42,566 nucleotides of DNA, taken from contig MNCI01007880.1 of assembly GCA_015680685.1 (NCBI GenBank), positions 173,264-215,829 on the forward strand, in the 5' to 3' direction. The stretch's first letter is position 1; the number at the start of each line of letters is the position of its first letter. Below, piece by piece: positions 9,775-18,858 of this stretch. Made by a program: the position numbers and the translations under genes. This DNA is from Gnetum montanum. Lineage: Eukaryota > Streptophyta > Gnetopsida > Gnetales > Gnetaceae. The notes below the pieces were generated by a model that saw only the letters and a program-made list of their open reading frames with translations, was not told the DNA's origin and ran no database searches.

Positions 9775-10573
9775 CTTCAGTTTTGGACTTATATGTGCTA
9801 CCCAAGTCAGAGTCATGAGGAAAAATTGGTCCCTTATGTGACCAATCTCCATGCAACCATCCACGAGCTTGGCACAGTGTGAACGCTCTAGAGAACCATT
9901 TGTGGAAGTGGACGATATTACCCTTGGTTTGAGCTAATACAGCTGCACGAAGTGTGGGATCCACCATGAAGGTCTCTAGAGTAGTATGAGCAAGAGCAAG
10001 CCCATCATCCTTAACGCATGTTCCATCTGGGCTAACTTGGGGCCTGTAAAAGAATGTTTGTCAAAACAGAAGCAAATTCCAAATGACATAAAAAATAGAA
10101 ACAACGAGCTTAAACGATCCTACCTATCCACCCGGTACACGGTGCCAGGAGGGTTCTGGAACAGCGTGTGTGCATGCCCAGCTAAAAATAGGGTGTTGTT
10201 GAGATAGTCTTTCCCTCATGGCAATTGGGTCCACACGCGTGCTAACGGGCATGTAGACCTGGGCCCGTTGGAAGAACCGTCCTCAGTTACAAGTGGCCCC
10301 TTGTCAATGTCTTCCATGAAGACCACGACACCCTCCGAGGCTCCTGGCAACATGGCATCAAGCATGCTCCGTGCCACCACTTCACTTAGGTGTGACCATA
10401 CAACCACTTTAAACTTGTCCAGGATGAAAGCGAGAAACTCACATGCCCCTTCCTTGAACCATACCCCATTATCGTCAACAGTCAAATTAGAAGTAAGTTC
10501 ATCAGCCTCAATGGGGCCAAACCACGTCAATACCCCCACTAGCTCCATTACTAGGAGAAAAGGTTTAGTGTCC
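9775..10573 (-). pseudogene. Antisense gene, exons A-B: degenerate FCP1-like (HAD) phosphatase domain
   Basis: The spliced product reads DTKPFLLVMELVGVL (place of the HAD DxD motif), then CEFLAFILDKFKVVVWSHLS, then CPLARVWTQLP, YLNNTLFLAGHAHTLFQNPP and a tail with SPDGTCVKDDGLALAHTTLE. This order resembles the plant FCP1-homology (NIF-type) phosphatases: nucleophile strand, REFL...FEVGVWSS, K.L..VW..L, then YN.SNTLLLDDSPYKAL.NPP. In that family the nucleophile motif is DLxG and the last motif carries DD. Here they read ELVG and AG, so catalysis is unlikely. The tryptophan-serine pair (VVWSH), the NPP motif and the spacing are kept. One TGA (near 10216) interrupts exon A. The family call is from pattern memory and needs a profile search. 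Confidence 0.55.
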
Positions 10574-10674
10574 CTGCAATCAACCAAAATGCCATGATAA
10601 ATTAGCCATGCATGAAAATGGGATGAAGAACAAAATTTCACACTGTAGGCCGACACTTAGAAAGATTGCTAACT

Positions 10675-11460
10675 ATTTATGCTAGGCGTATACGCTATTA
10701 AAACTGTTTATCCTCGGCGTATATGCTATAAAACTACTTTACGCTGTGAAAATGGTTCTCGCCATGAAAACAAGTCTATGCTATACACCTCCTGAAAAAG
10801 AACAAACTGTTCACACGCAGCATATACGCTATAAAAATTCTCAGCGTATACGCCATAAAACCCTTCAGTGTATACACTGTGTAAACAGTCTACACTGAAC
10901 ACTGTGTAAACAATTTACACTGAACATTGTGCAAATAGTCAGCATATATGCCATGATAAACAGTCAGCATATATGCCGTGCAGACCGCCAGCGTATATGC
11001 CATGCAAACAGTTTACGCTGAACACTATGCAAATAAGTTTACGCATACACCATGAAAACAGGTCTACGCTGTACCCCACTTGAAAAGAATTAACTATTTA
11101 CGCTTAGCGTATATGCTTTGAAAATCATCAGCATATACGTCATGGAAACCACCAGCATATACGCTGCAAAAACAGCAAAAACAGTCAGTGTATACACTGT
11201 GAAAGTCATCTACGCCTCATAAAATCATCTACACCTCATGCCGGTAAAATCGTTTATGCTATGCACTGAGAAAACAGATTACACTACAAACAACTTAGGC
11301 TATGTACAGTATACACTCTATGCTCTAGAAACCCTCTATGCTATCTGTCTACGTCAAGTGTATACGCTGAAGCCCTCTACGCTAACTCTCTATGTTGGGC
11401 GTATACGCCGAAATCCTCTACGCTGACTGTCTATGCTAAGAAAATAACTAACAGAGGCAG
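10675..11460. repeat. Element X internal array of GCGTATACGC near-palindromes, part 1
   Basis: Some 25-30 copies of GCGTATACGC, GCATATACGC or GTGTATACAC, spaced about 20-35 bp and joined by AAAA/TGTAAACAG linkers. Copies drift much more than in the LTR of A, so this array is older or less homogenised. It lies directly upstream of the antisense gene and downstream of a minus-strand TATA box (11921-11928), i.e. in that gene's expected 5' untranslated region or promoter. Confidence 0.82.
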
Positions 11461-11599
11461 GATCAGAGCCTACATGTGTGACGATCCAGGCCACGATGGA
11501 ATCCTTGGCCTGGGCAGACACTACAACATGGCCTCGCTCTCCTTTGCAAATGTCAGATCAGGTCCCTTCCTCCCCTGGCCTTCCACTTCCTTACCTTTG

Positions 11600-11890
11600 C
11601 CCATCTTGGCGCTCTCTACGCTAGTATTGATAGGTTCATGTCGAGGTCTGAGGCTCTACATCGACGCTTTGACCTCTACGCTCACGTTGAGCCTCTACAC
11701 TGAGTTGGAATCTCTATGCTCACGCTGAGTTGGGATGTCTACGCTGACGCTTTGACCTCTATGCTCTGCGTTTACACCAGGGTTTGAGGTTTATGCTTAT
11801 GCTCAGGATTTGGGGTTTACGCTTACACCGGATCGTCTATGCTTACGCTTACGCTCACTGACTACACTCACTATCTACGCTTGCTTCCAG
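11600..11890. repeat. Element X internal array, part 2: CTCTACGCT motifs
   Basis: Continuation of the array with half-motifs such as CTCTACGCTCACGTTGAG, TCTATGCTCACGCTGAG and TTACGCTTACACC, spaced about 20-30 bp. The 11461-11600 gap between the two parts is unique sequence with no gene recognised. Confidence 0.7.
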
Positions 11891-11920
11891 TTATGATGTT
11901 TACAAATGACACCCCTACCC

Positions 11921-11928
11921 TTTATATA
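11921..11928 (-). promoter_or_regulatory. Candidate TATA box for the antisense gene
   Basis: TATATAAA on the minus strand within GCTATATAAAGGG, a canonical plant TATA box. It points toward the antisense gene about 1.35 kb away, with the palindromic array in between. It could instead be chance in AT-containing DNA. Confidence 0.4.
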
Positions 11929-11931
11929 GCG

Positions 11932-12134
11932 CTCCGCCATCGTCGCCGCTGCCACCACCGCCCCTTTTTGGTTTGCCTCTTTTTGCCTTTTTTACTCATT
12001 TTTATCAAAATTTGTTCACAAATAAAAAATATATATTTAAAAAAAATAAATACTACAACATCCTGATTCCCTTGTAAACCCACTCAAGAAGTCTGCATCG
12101 AACATTTTGGTGCATACTCTCCTGTGCAAATTTT
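11932..12134. other. Spacer between palindromic array and minisatellite
   Basis: Contains a GCCGCTGCC-rich patch and an A-rich tract (12015-12055). No gene seen. Confidence 0.5.
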
Positions 12135-12290
12135 ATGATAAGCATACGACCCGGTATGGCCTTAAACTGCAATGATGGCCTAGTGTGGCCTTAAACTGCC
12201 ATGACGGCCCGATATGGCCTTAAACTGCCAAGATGGCCCAGTAAGGCCTTAAACTGCCATGTGTCCTGGTGTGATGATAAACCACCATAA
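12135..12290 (+). repeat. Type-1 minisatellite, right copy in X
   Basis: Four to five units of about 29 bp with core ATGGCCTTAAACTGCCA and variable GATGGCCCAGT linkers, then a degenerate unit with TGATAAACCACC. With the left copy (6395-6660) it brackets the antisense module. Recombination between the two could remove that module. Confidence 0.85.
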
Positions 12291-12533
12291 TGCATGTACA
12301 CATGACTGACACTGCCAGAGAACATGGAACAATACCTGTTAGCTCATTCTGCTCTCTGTTTATTGGCAGGAGCAAGCCTGATGGATTGTTAGCATCTATC
12401 CACACCGTTAATCATCGTTGGGCCATACAGAAAGATCGCAAGGGACATCGACATAAATCTCATCCACTTAAGTTTATCAACGGACGATGCAGTCATAGCC
12501 TCAACACAGCAAACGATAGATAACTATAAAGGT

Positions 12534-13530
12534 ATGACAAAGCCCCTTAACATAGAAGCTAAAAACATCACCAAAGACCCATTGACCAAAACCCCCATCA
12601 CCATGCTTGATGGAGAAATTAAAATACTAAAACTAAGTACATTACTGCAACCTCAACTGGCCAAAGACCTAGAGAATGTGCTTAGGGACAACATAAAGAC
12701 ATTCGCTTGGTCATACACGGACATGCCCGGGTTAGACCCTCGAATCGTCCAGCACAACATTATCCTTGATCCGAAATTGAGGCTGGTAAAGAAAAAAGCA
12801 CGAAAGGTTAAACCTGAGGTGGCATTGGTAGTTCGCAATCAGATCACCAAACTTTATTAGGTTGGTTTCATTCAGGTAATCAATTACACCAATTGGGTAT
12901 CCAACATGGTCATTGTCCCAAAGAAGAACGGAAGCATTCACGTATGCATTGACTTCTGGGATCTAAACGTAGCAACCATAAAAGATGATTTTCCTCTACC
13001 CAGCATCGATCAACTTGTTGACTTGACCACTGGGCAGGCCCTATTATCTTTTATGGATGGTTTCTCAAGATACAACCAAATACGCATTAACCTAGAACAC
13101 CATCTCTGGACTACTTTTATGACACCATGGGGAACCTTTTGTTATACAGTGATTCCCTTCAGCCTCAAGAACGCTGGGGCCACATATCAACGGGCGATGA
13201 CATTCATTTTTAGCAATTACATGTTACACTCGCTCAACGACTATGTGGACTACATTGCAGTTAAATCGAAGACATCGAAACAACATGTGCAAGATCTTGA
13301 CTTAGTACTAAAACATTGTTTAAAATATGAACTGAGACTTAACCCAAAGAAATGCGTCTTCGGCGTCAAAATAGGCAAAATGCTTGGATTCATAGCCTCA
13401 GAAGCATGGATACGAGTAAACCCCGATAAAGTTAAGGCCATAACAAACTTAAAACCACCTGGTAACCTTATCAAACTTCGAGGTCTACAAGGTAGATTAT
13501 AGTTTATCAGAAGGTTCATAGAAAAATTAA
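12534..13530 (+). pseudogene. Reverse transcriptase domain of X, catalytic YVDD changed to YVDY
   Basis: RT landmarks in order: VSNMVIVPKKNGSIHVCID, DFPLPSIDQLVDLTTGQ, LLSFMDGFSRYNQI (first catalytic Asp kept), PFSLKNAGATYQRAM, then NDYVDYIAVKS. The YxDD box at 13242-13253 reads Y-V-D-Y: GAC has become TAC at 13251-13253, removing an essential aspartate. TAG codons at 12858-12860 and 13500-13502 also interrupt the domain. The upstream linker has TFAWSYTDMPGLDP, a typical lead-in to plant Ty3/gypsy RT. Confidence 0.93.
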
Positions 13531-14030
13531 CAGACAAATTAAAACGTATGAATCACTTGTTATGCAAGAACATCCTTTTTGAATGGACTCCCTAGTGCCA
13601 AGAAGCATTCAATAATATTAAAACGACACTTTCCCGATTACCCACAGTTTATCCACCTCAAAATGATAAACCATTTTACATCTACCTTGTCACTTTGGAT
13701 TCGTCAATTGCATCTATGCTTTGCCAGAAACAAAATGATGGAACCGAAGTCCCTGTCTATTACTTAAGCCATGCATTAGTTGCCCACGAGAAAAAGTATA
13801 ACGAGGTAGAGAAGTTGTGTCTAGCTTTGGTCTTTTCTCTAAGAAAATGGTGACATTACCTCTTCCATAATCAAGTTAACATAATCTGCAAGGATAATGT
13901 GCTCAGAGCCATCACAGGAAACATTTACGAGACAAGTCGAATAGCCCGTTGGAAAGCCATGATAACCGAGTTTGACCTACATTACATAGCACAATCATCA
14001 GTTAAGGGTCAAGCCATAGAAAATCAAATG
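13531..14030 (+). pseudogene. First (retroviral-type) RNase H domain of X
   Basis: Reads PFYIYLVTLDSSIASML, EVPVYYLSHALVAHEKKYN, EVEKLCLALVFSLRKW, stop, HYL, then IICKDN and ARWKAMITEFDLHYIAQSS. The expected acidic positions (D in YLVTLD, E in EVEK, D in CKDN) are visible. It follows RT directly in the same frame. Stops near 13593 and 13852 break it. Confidence 0.85.
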
Positions 14031-14099
14031 ACCACATCGCCAACGCATGATCAAGCAACGATAGAGCCAGAATTCCCGAATGAAAATGTAAGTGCAATA

Positions 14100-14520
14100 G
14101 ACATAGTACCCAATGACTATGACACCATTCTAAATTTTGATGGAGCATCCACCTCTCGAGGGGGAAGTGCTACTGCTATCATCACCTATCCCTCTAGGGA
14201 GATTAGACCCTTTCCTTATCGTTTCAACTTTCACTGTACCAACAACATAGCAGAGTACGAAGGTCTCCTTAGAGGTCTCATGGTAGTACAAGCTTCAAAC
14301 ATCACACGGCTAGTGGTTAGAGGAGATTCACAACTGGTCTTAAACCAAGTCACGGATATTTATACATGCAAAGCGCAACATTTACAACCATACTGTGACT
14401 TAGCCAAACATCTAATGAAACGATTCAAAAACATTGATGTGCAACATGTCTCTAGAAATGATAATACCATAGTAGATGCATTGGCCACCTTGGTAAACAT
14501 ATTGCCTAACATGTTCCATA
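14100..14520 (+). pseudogene. Second RNase H domain of X (Tat-type extra RNH)
   Basis: Contains a full D-E-D-D set: LNFDGASTSRGG, NNIAEYEGLLRGLM, VRGDSQLVLNQV and NDNTIVDALATL. This RNase H I fold of plant/archaeal type follows the first RNase H, which is the described hallmark of Tat-lineage Ty3/gypsy elements. It is open with no stop and the catalytic residues are intact, so it is the best-preserved enzyme domain in the window. Confidence 0.88.
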
Positions 14521-14693
14521 CATTAGCAAGCTCCATAGCCAGTTGTGCCAAACCAGTAACCGATACTCTTGATAAGTTGCCAATTGCATCCGTTAGTACA
14601 ACACACATGATAGAATGGTATGATGACATGAAAGATTACCTTCTATGCGATCAAACACCGCAACACTTAACGAATGCACAAAAGGATGCAGTA

Positions 14694-15630
14694 TGAAAGC
14701 ATTCTCAGCAATATGCGCTGGTAGGGGACACATTATGTCATCGATCCTACGAAGGCATATTGTTAACATGCGTTAGTAGTACTGATGCCCAAACCATCGT
14801 TGANTGGACCAATAACACCCTCATCTTCTGCAGGGCATATTTTTATCATAACCACAACAGAATATTTCACGAAGTGGGTAGAAGCTATGCCCCTTCGAAA
14901 GACCACATCTAAACAAGTATGCAACTTCATTCTCGAAAATATTGTAACCCATTTTGGCATTCCCATGACCATCATCACTGACAACGGGCCACAATTTAGT
15001 AGTGCTGAAACCAAAACCTTCTGTGAAAGCCTGGGGATCAAAAACTCATTTTCATCCCCTTACTACCCTCAAAGCAATGGGCAAGTAGAGGCCACCAACA
15101 AAACTATCATTACAATACTTAAAAAGATGCTTACCCAAAGCAAGGGAAGGTGGCACGAATAGTTGGTATACGCATTGTGGGCATATTGCACGACACATAG
15201 AACTTCAATAGGTAAAATGTCATATAGCCTTGTTTACAGTTCAGAAGATGTTTTACCTCTAGAATTGCAGGTACCATCTTTAAGGATCACACTTTCTGGA
15301 CTCCTGGAAGAAGAGCAAAACAATGATCTATGCATCATCGACTTGGATTCGGTGGAGGAGGAACGCATACGTGCACTCGATCACATCGAGTGGTACCAGA
15401 AATAGTAATGACAACGCCATCAGCACAACATTCATAAGCATCCCATCAAAGAAGGTGACCTTGTACTTAAGGCCATTCGCGAACACCCGAACAAATTCTC
15501 AGCCAACTGGGAAGGGCCCTACCAGGTCACCAAAGAATATGACAATGGAGCATTCAAGTTAGCTGATATGGAAGGGCATGAGCTTGCAAATCCTACTAAT
15601 CATTTGTTCCTGAAACCGTTGCATATTTGA
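14694..15630 (+). pseudogene. Integrase domain of X, with zinc finger and first catalytic Asp deleted
   Basis: Before the break the frame reads CHRSYEGILLTCVSSTDAQ. It then jumps, with an ambiguous base n at 14804, to GPITPSSSAGHIFI in another frame. In relatives about 70-75 residues lie between these points: the HHCC zinc finger and the Asp of WGxDxxGPI. They are absent here. The rest is clear: YFTKWVEAMPL, ITDNGPQFSS (second Asp), SPYYPQSNGQVEATNK (Glu), KGRWHE-stop-LVYALWAY and a C-terminal GDLVLKAI plus ANWEGPYQVTKEY. Stops at 15160-15162 and near 15405 add to the damage. Confidence 0.9.
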
Positions 15631-15639
15631 GTACAAGCT

Positions 15640-16025
15640 CAAGTACATGCAAGTCTTGGAATCATGACTTAAAACTCATACCATAGCTCGTCCTTGAATC
15701 ATGATGGTAAACTGATACCATAGAACAGTCCTAGAATCGTGACTTAAAACTGATACCACAGCTCATCCTGGCATCATGACAATAAACTAATACCACATAG
15801 CATCTACAATGACAATAAACTAGCACTCATCCGATATGATAGTAAACTACCACAGTCTCACTTGCCAGAGTTCGCTAAGACTATAAACTAGTTTGCCTCT
15901 TCACGATCCGCCAAGACTAGAAACTAGCAACATACCGTTTGCCACGACGGTAAACAGGCAATGTCCAATGGGTCATAACATAAAACTAACTCATGATAGT
16001 CCACTAAGACTATAAACTAGCAAGT
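15640..16025 (+). repeat. Type-2 minisatellite (ATCATGATGGTAAACT) downstream of pol in X
   Basis: About ten units, 38-40 bp at first and then shorter: AATCATGACTTAAAACT, ATACCATAGAACAGTCCT, and later CACTAAGACTATAAACTAG. All keep TAAACT(A/G). The same array lies at 23390-23740 in B. The AAACTA core is shared with the type-1 arrays. Confidence 0.85.
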
Positions 16026-17030
16026 TCATCTCTGGTTCCTCAATGGTTGTGTTTAAACTTCATCAGAATCGCTGCATCGCTCACCATCAGATGATCCTAC
16101 CAACATTGCTGCCATTCATATACAGTGCCTGAAATCTCTTCCAATGCCTTTGTTCCATCCATAGCTGTTTAAGTCTAAGCTTGCTTACTCACTCATGGTT
16201 TTCATGTCTTCTTGGAGTTGTGTTTGCAGGATGACACTCAGATGTGTTTGTACAAGAATGCACTTCATCATAAGTAGCAAGGTGAGACGTTGTTCACAGC
16301 ACACGTGACAAACTAAATCAAACCATTCTCTAGTATATTCCCCATTTCATATCCCCGCTATCCCTCAACACCTTATACTTGGTTACATCCCGAACACATC
16401 TAGTTCAGCCTGAAACATCAAACATCCCATTGCATACCGCGCTACTCCCAAGCGGTTGCAACCCACAACATGGCATTCGAGCATAAGAACACAAAAAAAA
16501 GAGATATCATCCCTTCCCATATAAAACATAAGAAGGGATTGTAGTTTCCTCGAGAGCACACGCTCATGTCTAAAATAATCAAGAAACATCCATTTGCATG
16601 GCTTTGGCTCTCCACCAATAGTTTCCTCCTAAAACACTAAACAAGGGCCCTATTCCTCCAAAGAATGCAACACATCATCATGTCCCTTTGGTCTTGCCAG
16701 CAAGTCCTCTTGGACACTACCAAGAGTTCTTGTTCTGCCAAAGGATGCACATTGCATGTCTTGATTCCGTGTCTGCTAAATAATGGCTATTGACAAGGAT
16801 CAGCATGATACACACCAGAGCATCCACGTTACCAAGTACAATTCCTTAATCACTTCCCAATCTCCACGTCCCTACCCAACTACAAGTTTTACTTCTCTAA
16901 TCCTATGTACTACTAAACACGGTGCGATCATGTCTAGTCACACAGAAAAGGACAAAGTCTTGATCGAGTTGCTTGTGGTGTTTTGCACTTCTTTGTTAAC
17001 GCTTCTCAGGTCGATTCCTCCAAGCGTCAA
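16026..17030 (+). other. Element X: 3' non-coding region
   Basis: About 1 kb with no coding signal. It is similar to 23741-24903 in B, for example GGAGTTGTGTTTGCAGGATGACAC-like sequence at 16215-16238 and GTGGTGTTTTGCACTTC near 16975. A TTTGCAG acceptor-like site at 16223-16229 is conserved in B (23974-23980). Small ORFs here lack support. Confidence 0.6.
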
Positions 17031-17044
17031 CAAAGAGGGGCTAA
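17028..17044 (+). promoter_or_regulatory. Element X: polypurine tract
   Basis: AACAAAGAGGGG followed by CTAA directly before the LTR start TGAAACACC. B has AACAAAGAGGGACCAA in the same place. It would prime plus-strand synthesis, and it proves that the LTR at 17045 is a 3' LTR. Confidence 0.8.
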
Positions 17045-17264
17045 TGAAACACCACAAAATTTCGAGCTTAGTACTTCTCCAACAAGAACCGAGCTAAGTC
17101 ATGATGTTCCTTAGCATGGCTGAAGCTTGAGGGCCCTGTCGATAGCTTCAAGCAGAGTCAAACTCAACAAGAAGCAAGTCCCAGGGACCCATAGATAGCC
17201 ATGGCATCTACTATCAAACCTGGCAACTTCAGAGCTCGAAATACTAAGTTTACACTAAGTATGT

Positions 17265-17725
17265 GTTTTCAGCATATACACCCAGCATATACGCCCGATG
17301 TTCCCAGCGTATACGCCCCAGAATTGCATTCCCAGCATATACTCCTAGCGTACATGCCTCCCACGTACGCTCAGCAGGTACGATTGATGCATACGCCCGA
17401 CATGCAATCCCTAAAGACGGCACGGAGACTGCACTACAGAGCAATACTTAGTACGAGGCATCAACTCATGAATAGAACAACCATCAGCATATACGTCCAA
17501 CATCCACAGCGCATACACCCAGCATCCACAGCGTATATGCCAGCATCATCAGCATATACGCCCAGCATCCACAGCGTATATGCCTAGCATCATCAGCGTA
17601 TATGCCCAGCATCCACAACATATACGCTCAGCATCATCAGCGTATACGCTTAGCATCATCAGCGTATATGCCTAGCATCCCTAGCATATACGCCTGCCTG
17701 ATACGGTGTATACGCCCAACAGATG
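17265..17725. repeat. GCGTATACGC-type array in the X 3' LTR (U3)
   Basis: About 20 copies of GCATATACGCC, GCGTATATGCC or GCGTATACGCC alternating with CAGCATCCACA or AGCATCATCA linkers, with about 18-36 bp spacing. It is interrupted at 17395-17485 by unique sequence. Same position relative to the TATA box as in the A LTR. Confidence 0.85.
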
Positions 17726-17796
17726 TAACACGTTGTACACTTGTAACTTTTATTCTTTTGCACCCAGTCAAAGCACCACGTGTCACCCTAAACTTG

Positions 17797-17804
17797 TATA
17801 AAAA
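17797..17804 (+). promoter_or_regulatory. TATA box of the X LTR
   Basis: TATAAAAA within CTTGTATAAAAATCCC, just downstream of the palindromic array and of CCACGTGTC (17777-17785), which contains a CACGTG G-box. Confidence 0.55.
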
Positions 17805-18393
17805 TCCCAATTTTTCACTAGCCCAAGGACGGTGGGCAATTTTGAACAAACCAAAGAAAAATAGAGACGCTAAGGACCAGAGCAGAGAACCTTGTACGCT
17901 AGACAACCGTGTACGCTGAGCATACAGCCTCTACGCTGTGCCTATAGTGTGAATTAGCCCACAGTCATCCCTACATCCACCGGGGCTATTCGTCTATCTT
18001 GTGTCAAAGCCACAACTACGTTAGACCGGTGCATTGTAACTCTTATTTTGAAATACCATTGTTACATTTTCTTCCTAAAATTTGTTACAGTTTGCATTAA
18101 TTGTTGCATGTATACTATTTACGCTCTCTTACGTTTATGCTCCATTTGCATCAATTATGTTTTTTACGCTCTATTTTACGCCTGTTACACCGTTCACGTC
18201 TAACCCAGCGTATAGCACTTCGGTGTACGTTCAAGGAAATCCTTGCCTGATCCGCGTGCAGACCACTCAAGGTACTCTACCTTTGTTAAATTCCAGCTTG
18301 CCCTCAGGTGAAGGTAGGGTCTTCTGTGCATGTCTGAATATCTCCAAGTCTCTGTTTCCTTCCAACCGGAGATTGATGATTTCGGACGGTACA

Positions 18394-18853
18394 CGTAGCA
18401 CCTATAAACACCTAGCATCATAGCTTAACGTTCGACTTACAACACAACTACATTTTGACCGGTGCACATCTTGTCGATTAATATAGCATTGTTCATTATT
18501 TGCCATCCATTGTCTTATTCTGATTTACTTTCTGCATTGTTCTATTCCATTGCATATTCTTGCATACATTCTTCTTATGTTTACATTCTGTTATGTTTCG
18601 TTACGTTCTGTTACGTTACTTTTTTGTTACATCATTTTTCTTTGTTTCACATTTTCTTGACAATAACCACAGGGCAAGCAATAGCGTACACTCATGGAAG
18701 TCCTTGGTTGATCTGCATGCAGACCATCCAAGGCACTCTACCTTTATTTTTCCAGCTTGCACTCACACGAAGGTAGGGTCATCTGTGTCTCTCCGAAGAT
18801 CTTTCGGCGTACATTTTTCCTCCAGCCTTACGCCGACGATTTTGAACAGTATA
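18394..18853 (+). mobile_element. Element B: remnant of its 5' LTR (last 460 bp)
   Basis: Matches the last 460 bp of the B 3' LTR (26161-26620) from end to end: GTAGCACCTATAAACACC against CTAGCGCTTGTAAATACC, then GCTTAACGTTCGACTT, ACCGGTGCACATCTTGTC, CTTCTTATGTTTACATTC and AAGGTAGGGTCATCTGTG. It ends CAGTATA, where the A LTR has CAGTACA. Its left edge coincides with the last base of the X LTR. The rest of B's 5' LTR is expected to the left of X, outside the window. CGTAG (18394-18398) is the predicted target-site duplication of X. Confidence 0.85.
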
Positions 18854-18858
18854 GAAAA

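Larger units (their letters stand above)
6974..10573 (-). pseudogene. Element X: antisense intron-containing gene (seven exons visible)
   Basis: A multi-exon gene lies opposite to the retrotransposon sense strand, between protease and RT. Exons inferred from GT-AG borders and open frame: A 10124-10573, B 9775-10043, C 8639-about 9693, D 8307-8548, E 8038-8232, F 7168-7952, G 6974-7074. Introns are short (roughly 70-100 bp; one is 216 bp and one is about 85 bp). Good sites include donor GTAAGT at 8638 and acceptors TTGATTGCAG before 10573 and CCTTCAG before 8548. The A-B junction joins a split arginine codon and keeps the frame (VDR then PQVSPDG); C-D also stays in frame. Several in-frame TGA/TAG codons and a frameshift in exon G make it a pseudogene. 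Element C carries a homologous antisense gene with matching splice sites. The true first exon and start were not found. Confidence 0.72.
12411..15630 (+). pseudogene. Element X: pol pseudogene (RT, RNase H, second RNase H, integrase)
   Basis: Ty3/gypsy pol in the order RT - RNase H - second RNase H - integrase, ending at TGA 15628-15630. No chromodomain follows the integrase. RT through the second RNase H share one frame; the integrase core is in the +1 frame after a deletion near 14803. Stops at 12858-12860, 13500-13502, about 13593, 13852 and 14694-14696 interrupt it. The start is uncertain; coding-like sequence (LIHLSLSTDDAVIAS) is visible from about 12411. The double RNase H, the separate gag-pro ORF and the antisense extra gene fit the Tat lineage. 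None of the enzymes could be active as written. Confidence 0.9.
17045..18393 (+). mobile_element. Element X: 3' LTR (1349 bp)
   Basis: Starts TGAAACACCACAAAA right after the PPT and ends GGACGGTACA. The first block matches the A LTR (GAGCTAAGTCATG, TCCTTAGCATG). A GCGTATACGC array follows (17265-17725), then TATAAAAA, the shared TGTGTCAAAGCCACAACTA block (18000) and U5 with AAGGTAGGGTC. It is the same family as the A LTR. What follows is not a PBS but the U5 of another LTR (18394 on), so X ends here. X's 5' LTR should lie to the left of the window. Confidence 0.87.

Noticed and set aside
10574-10656. ATG at 10656 as the start of the antisense gene
   Set aside because: The homology with element C begins after an acceptor at 10574-10575, and the residues before it have no counterpart, so the ATG probably lies in an intron.
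10675-11460. CRISPR-like regular array of palindromes
   Set aside because: Plant retrotransposon context, drifting copies, uneven spacing and no unique equal-length spacers.
17045-18853. One 1.8-kb LTR shared by X and B
   Set aside because: The U5 block occurs twice (ending at 18393 and 18853) and the second copy matches the last 460 bp of the B 3' LTR, so these are two LTRs produced by nesting.
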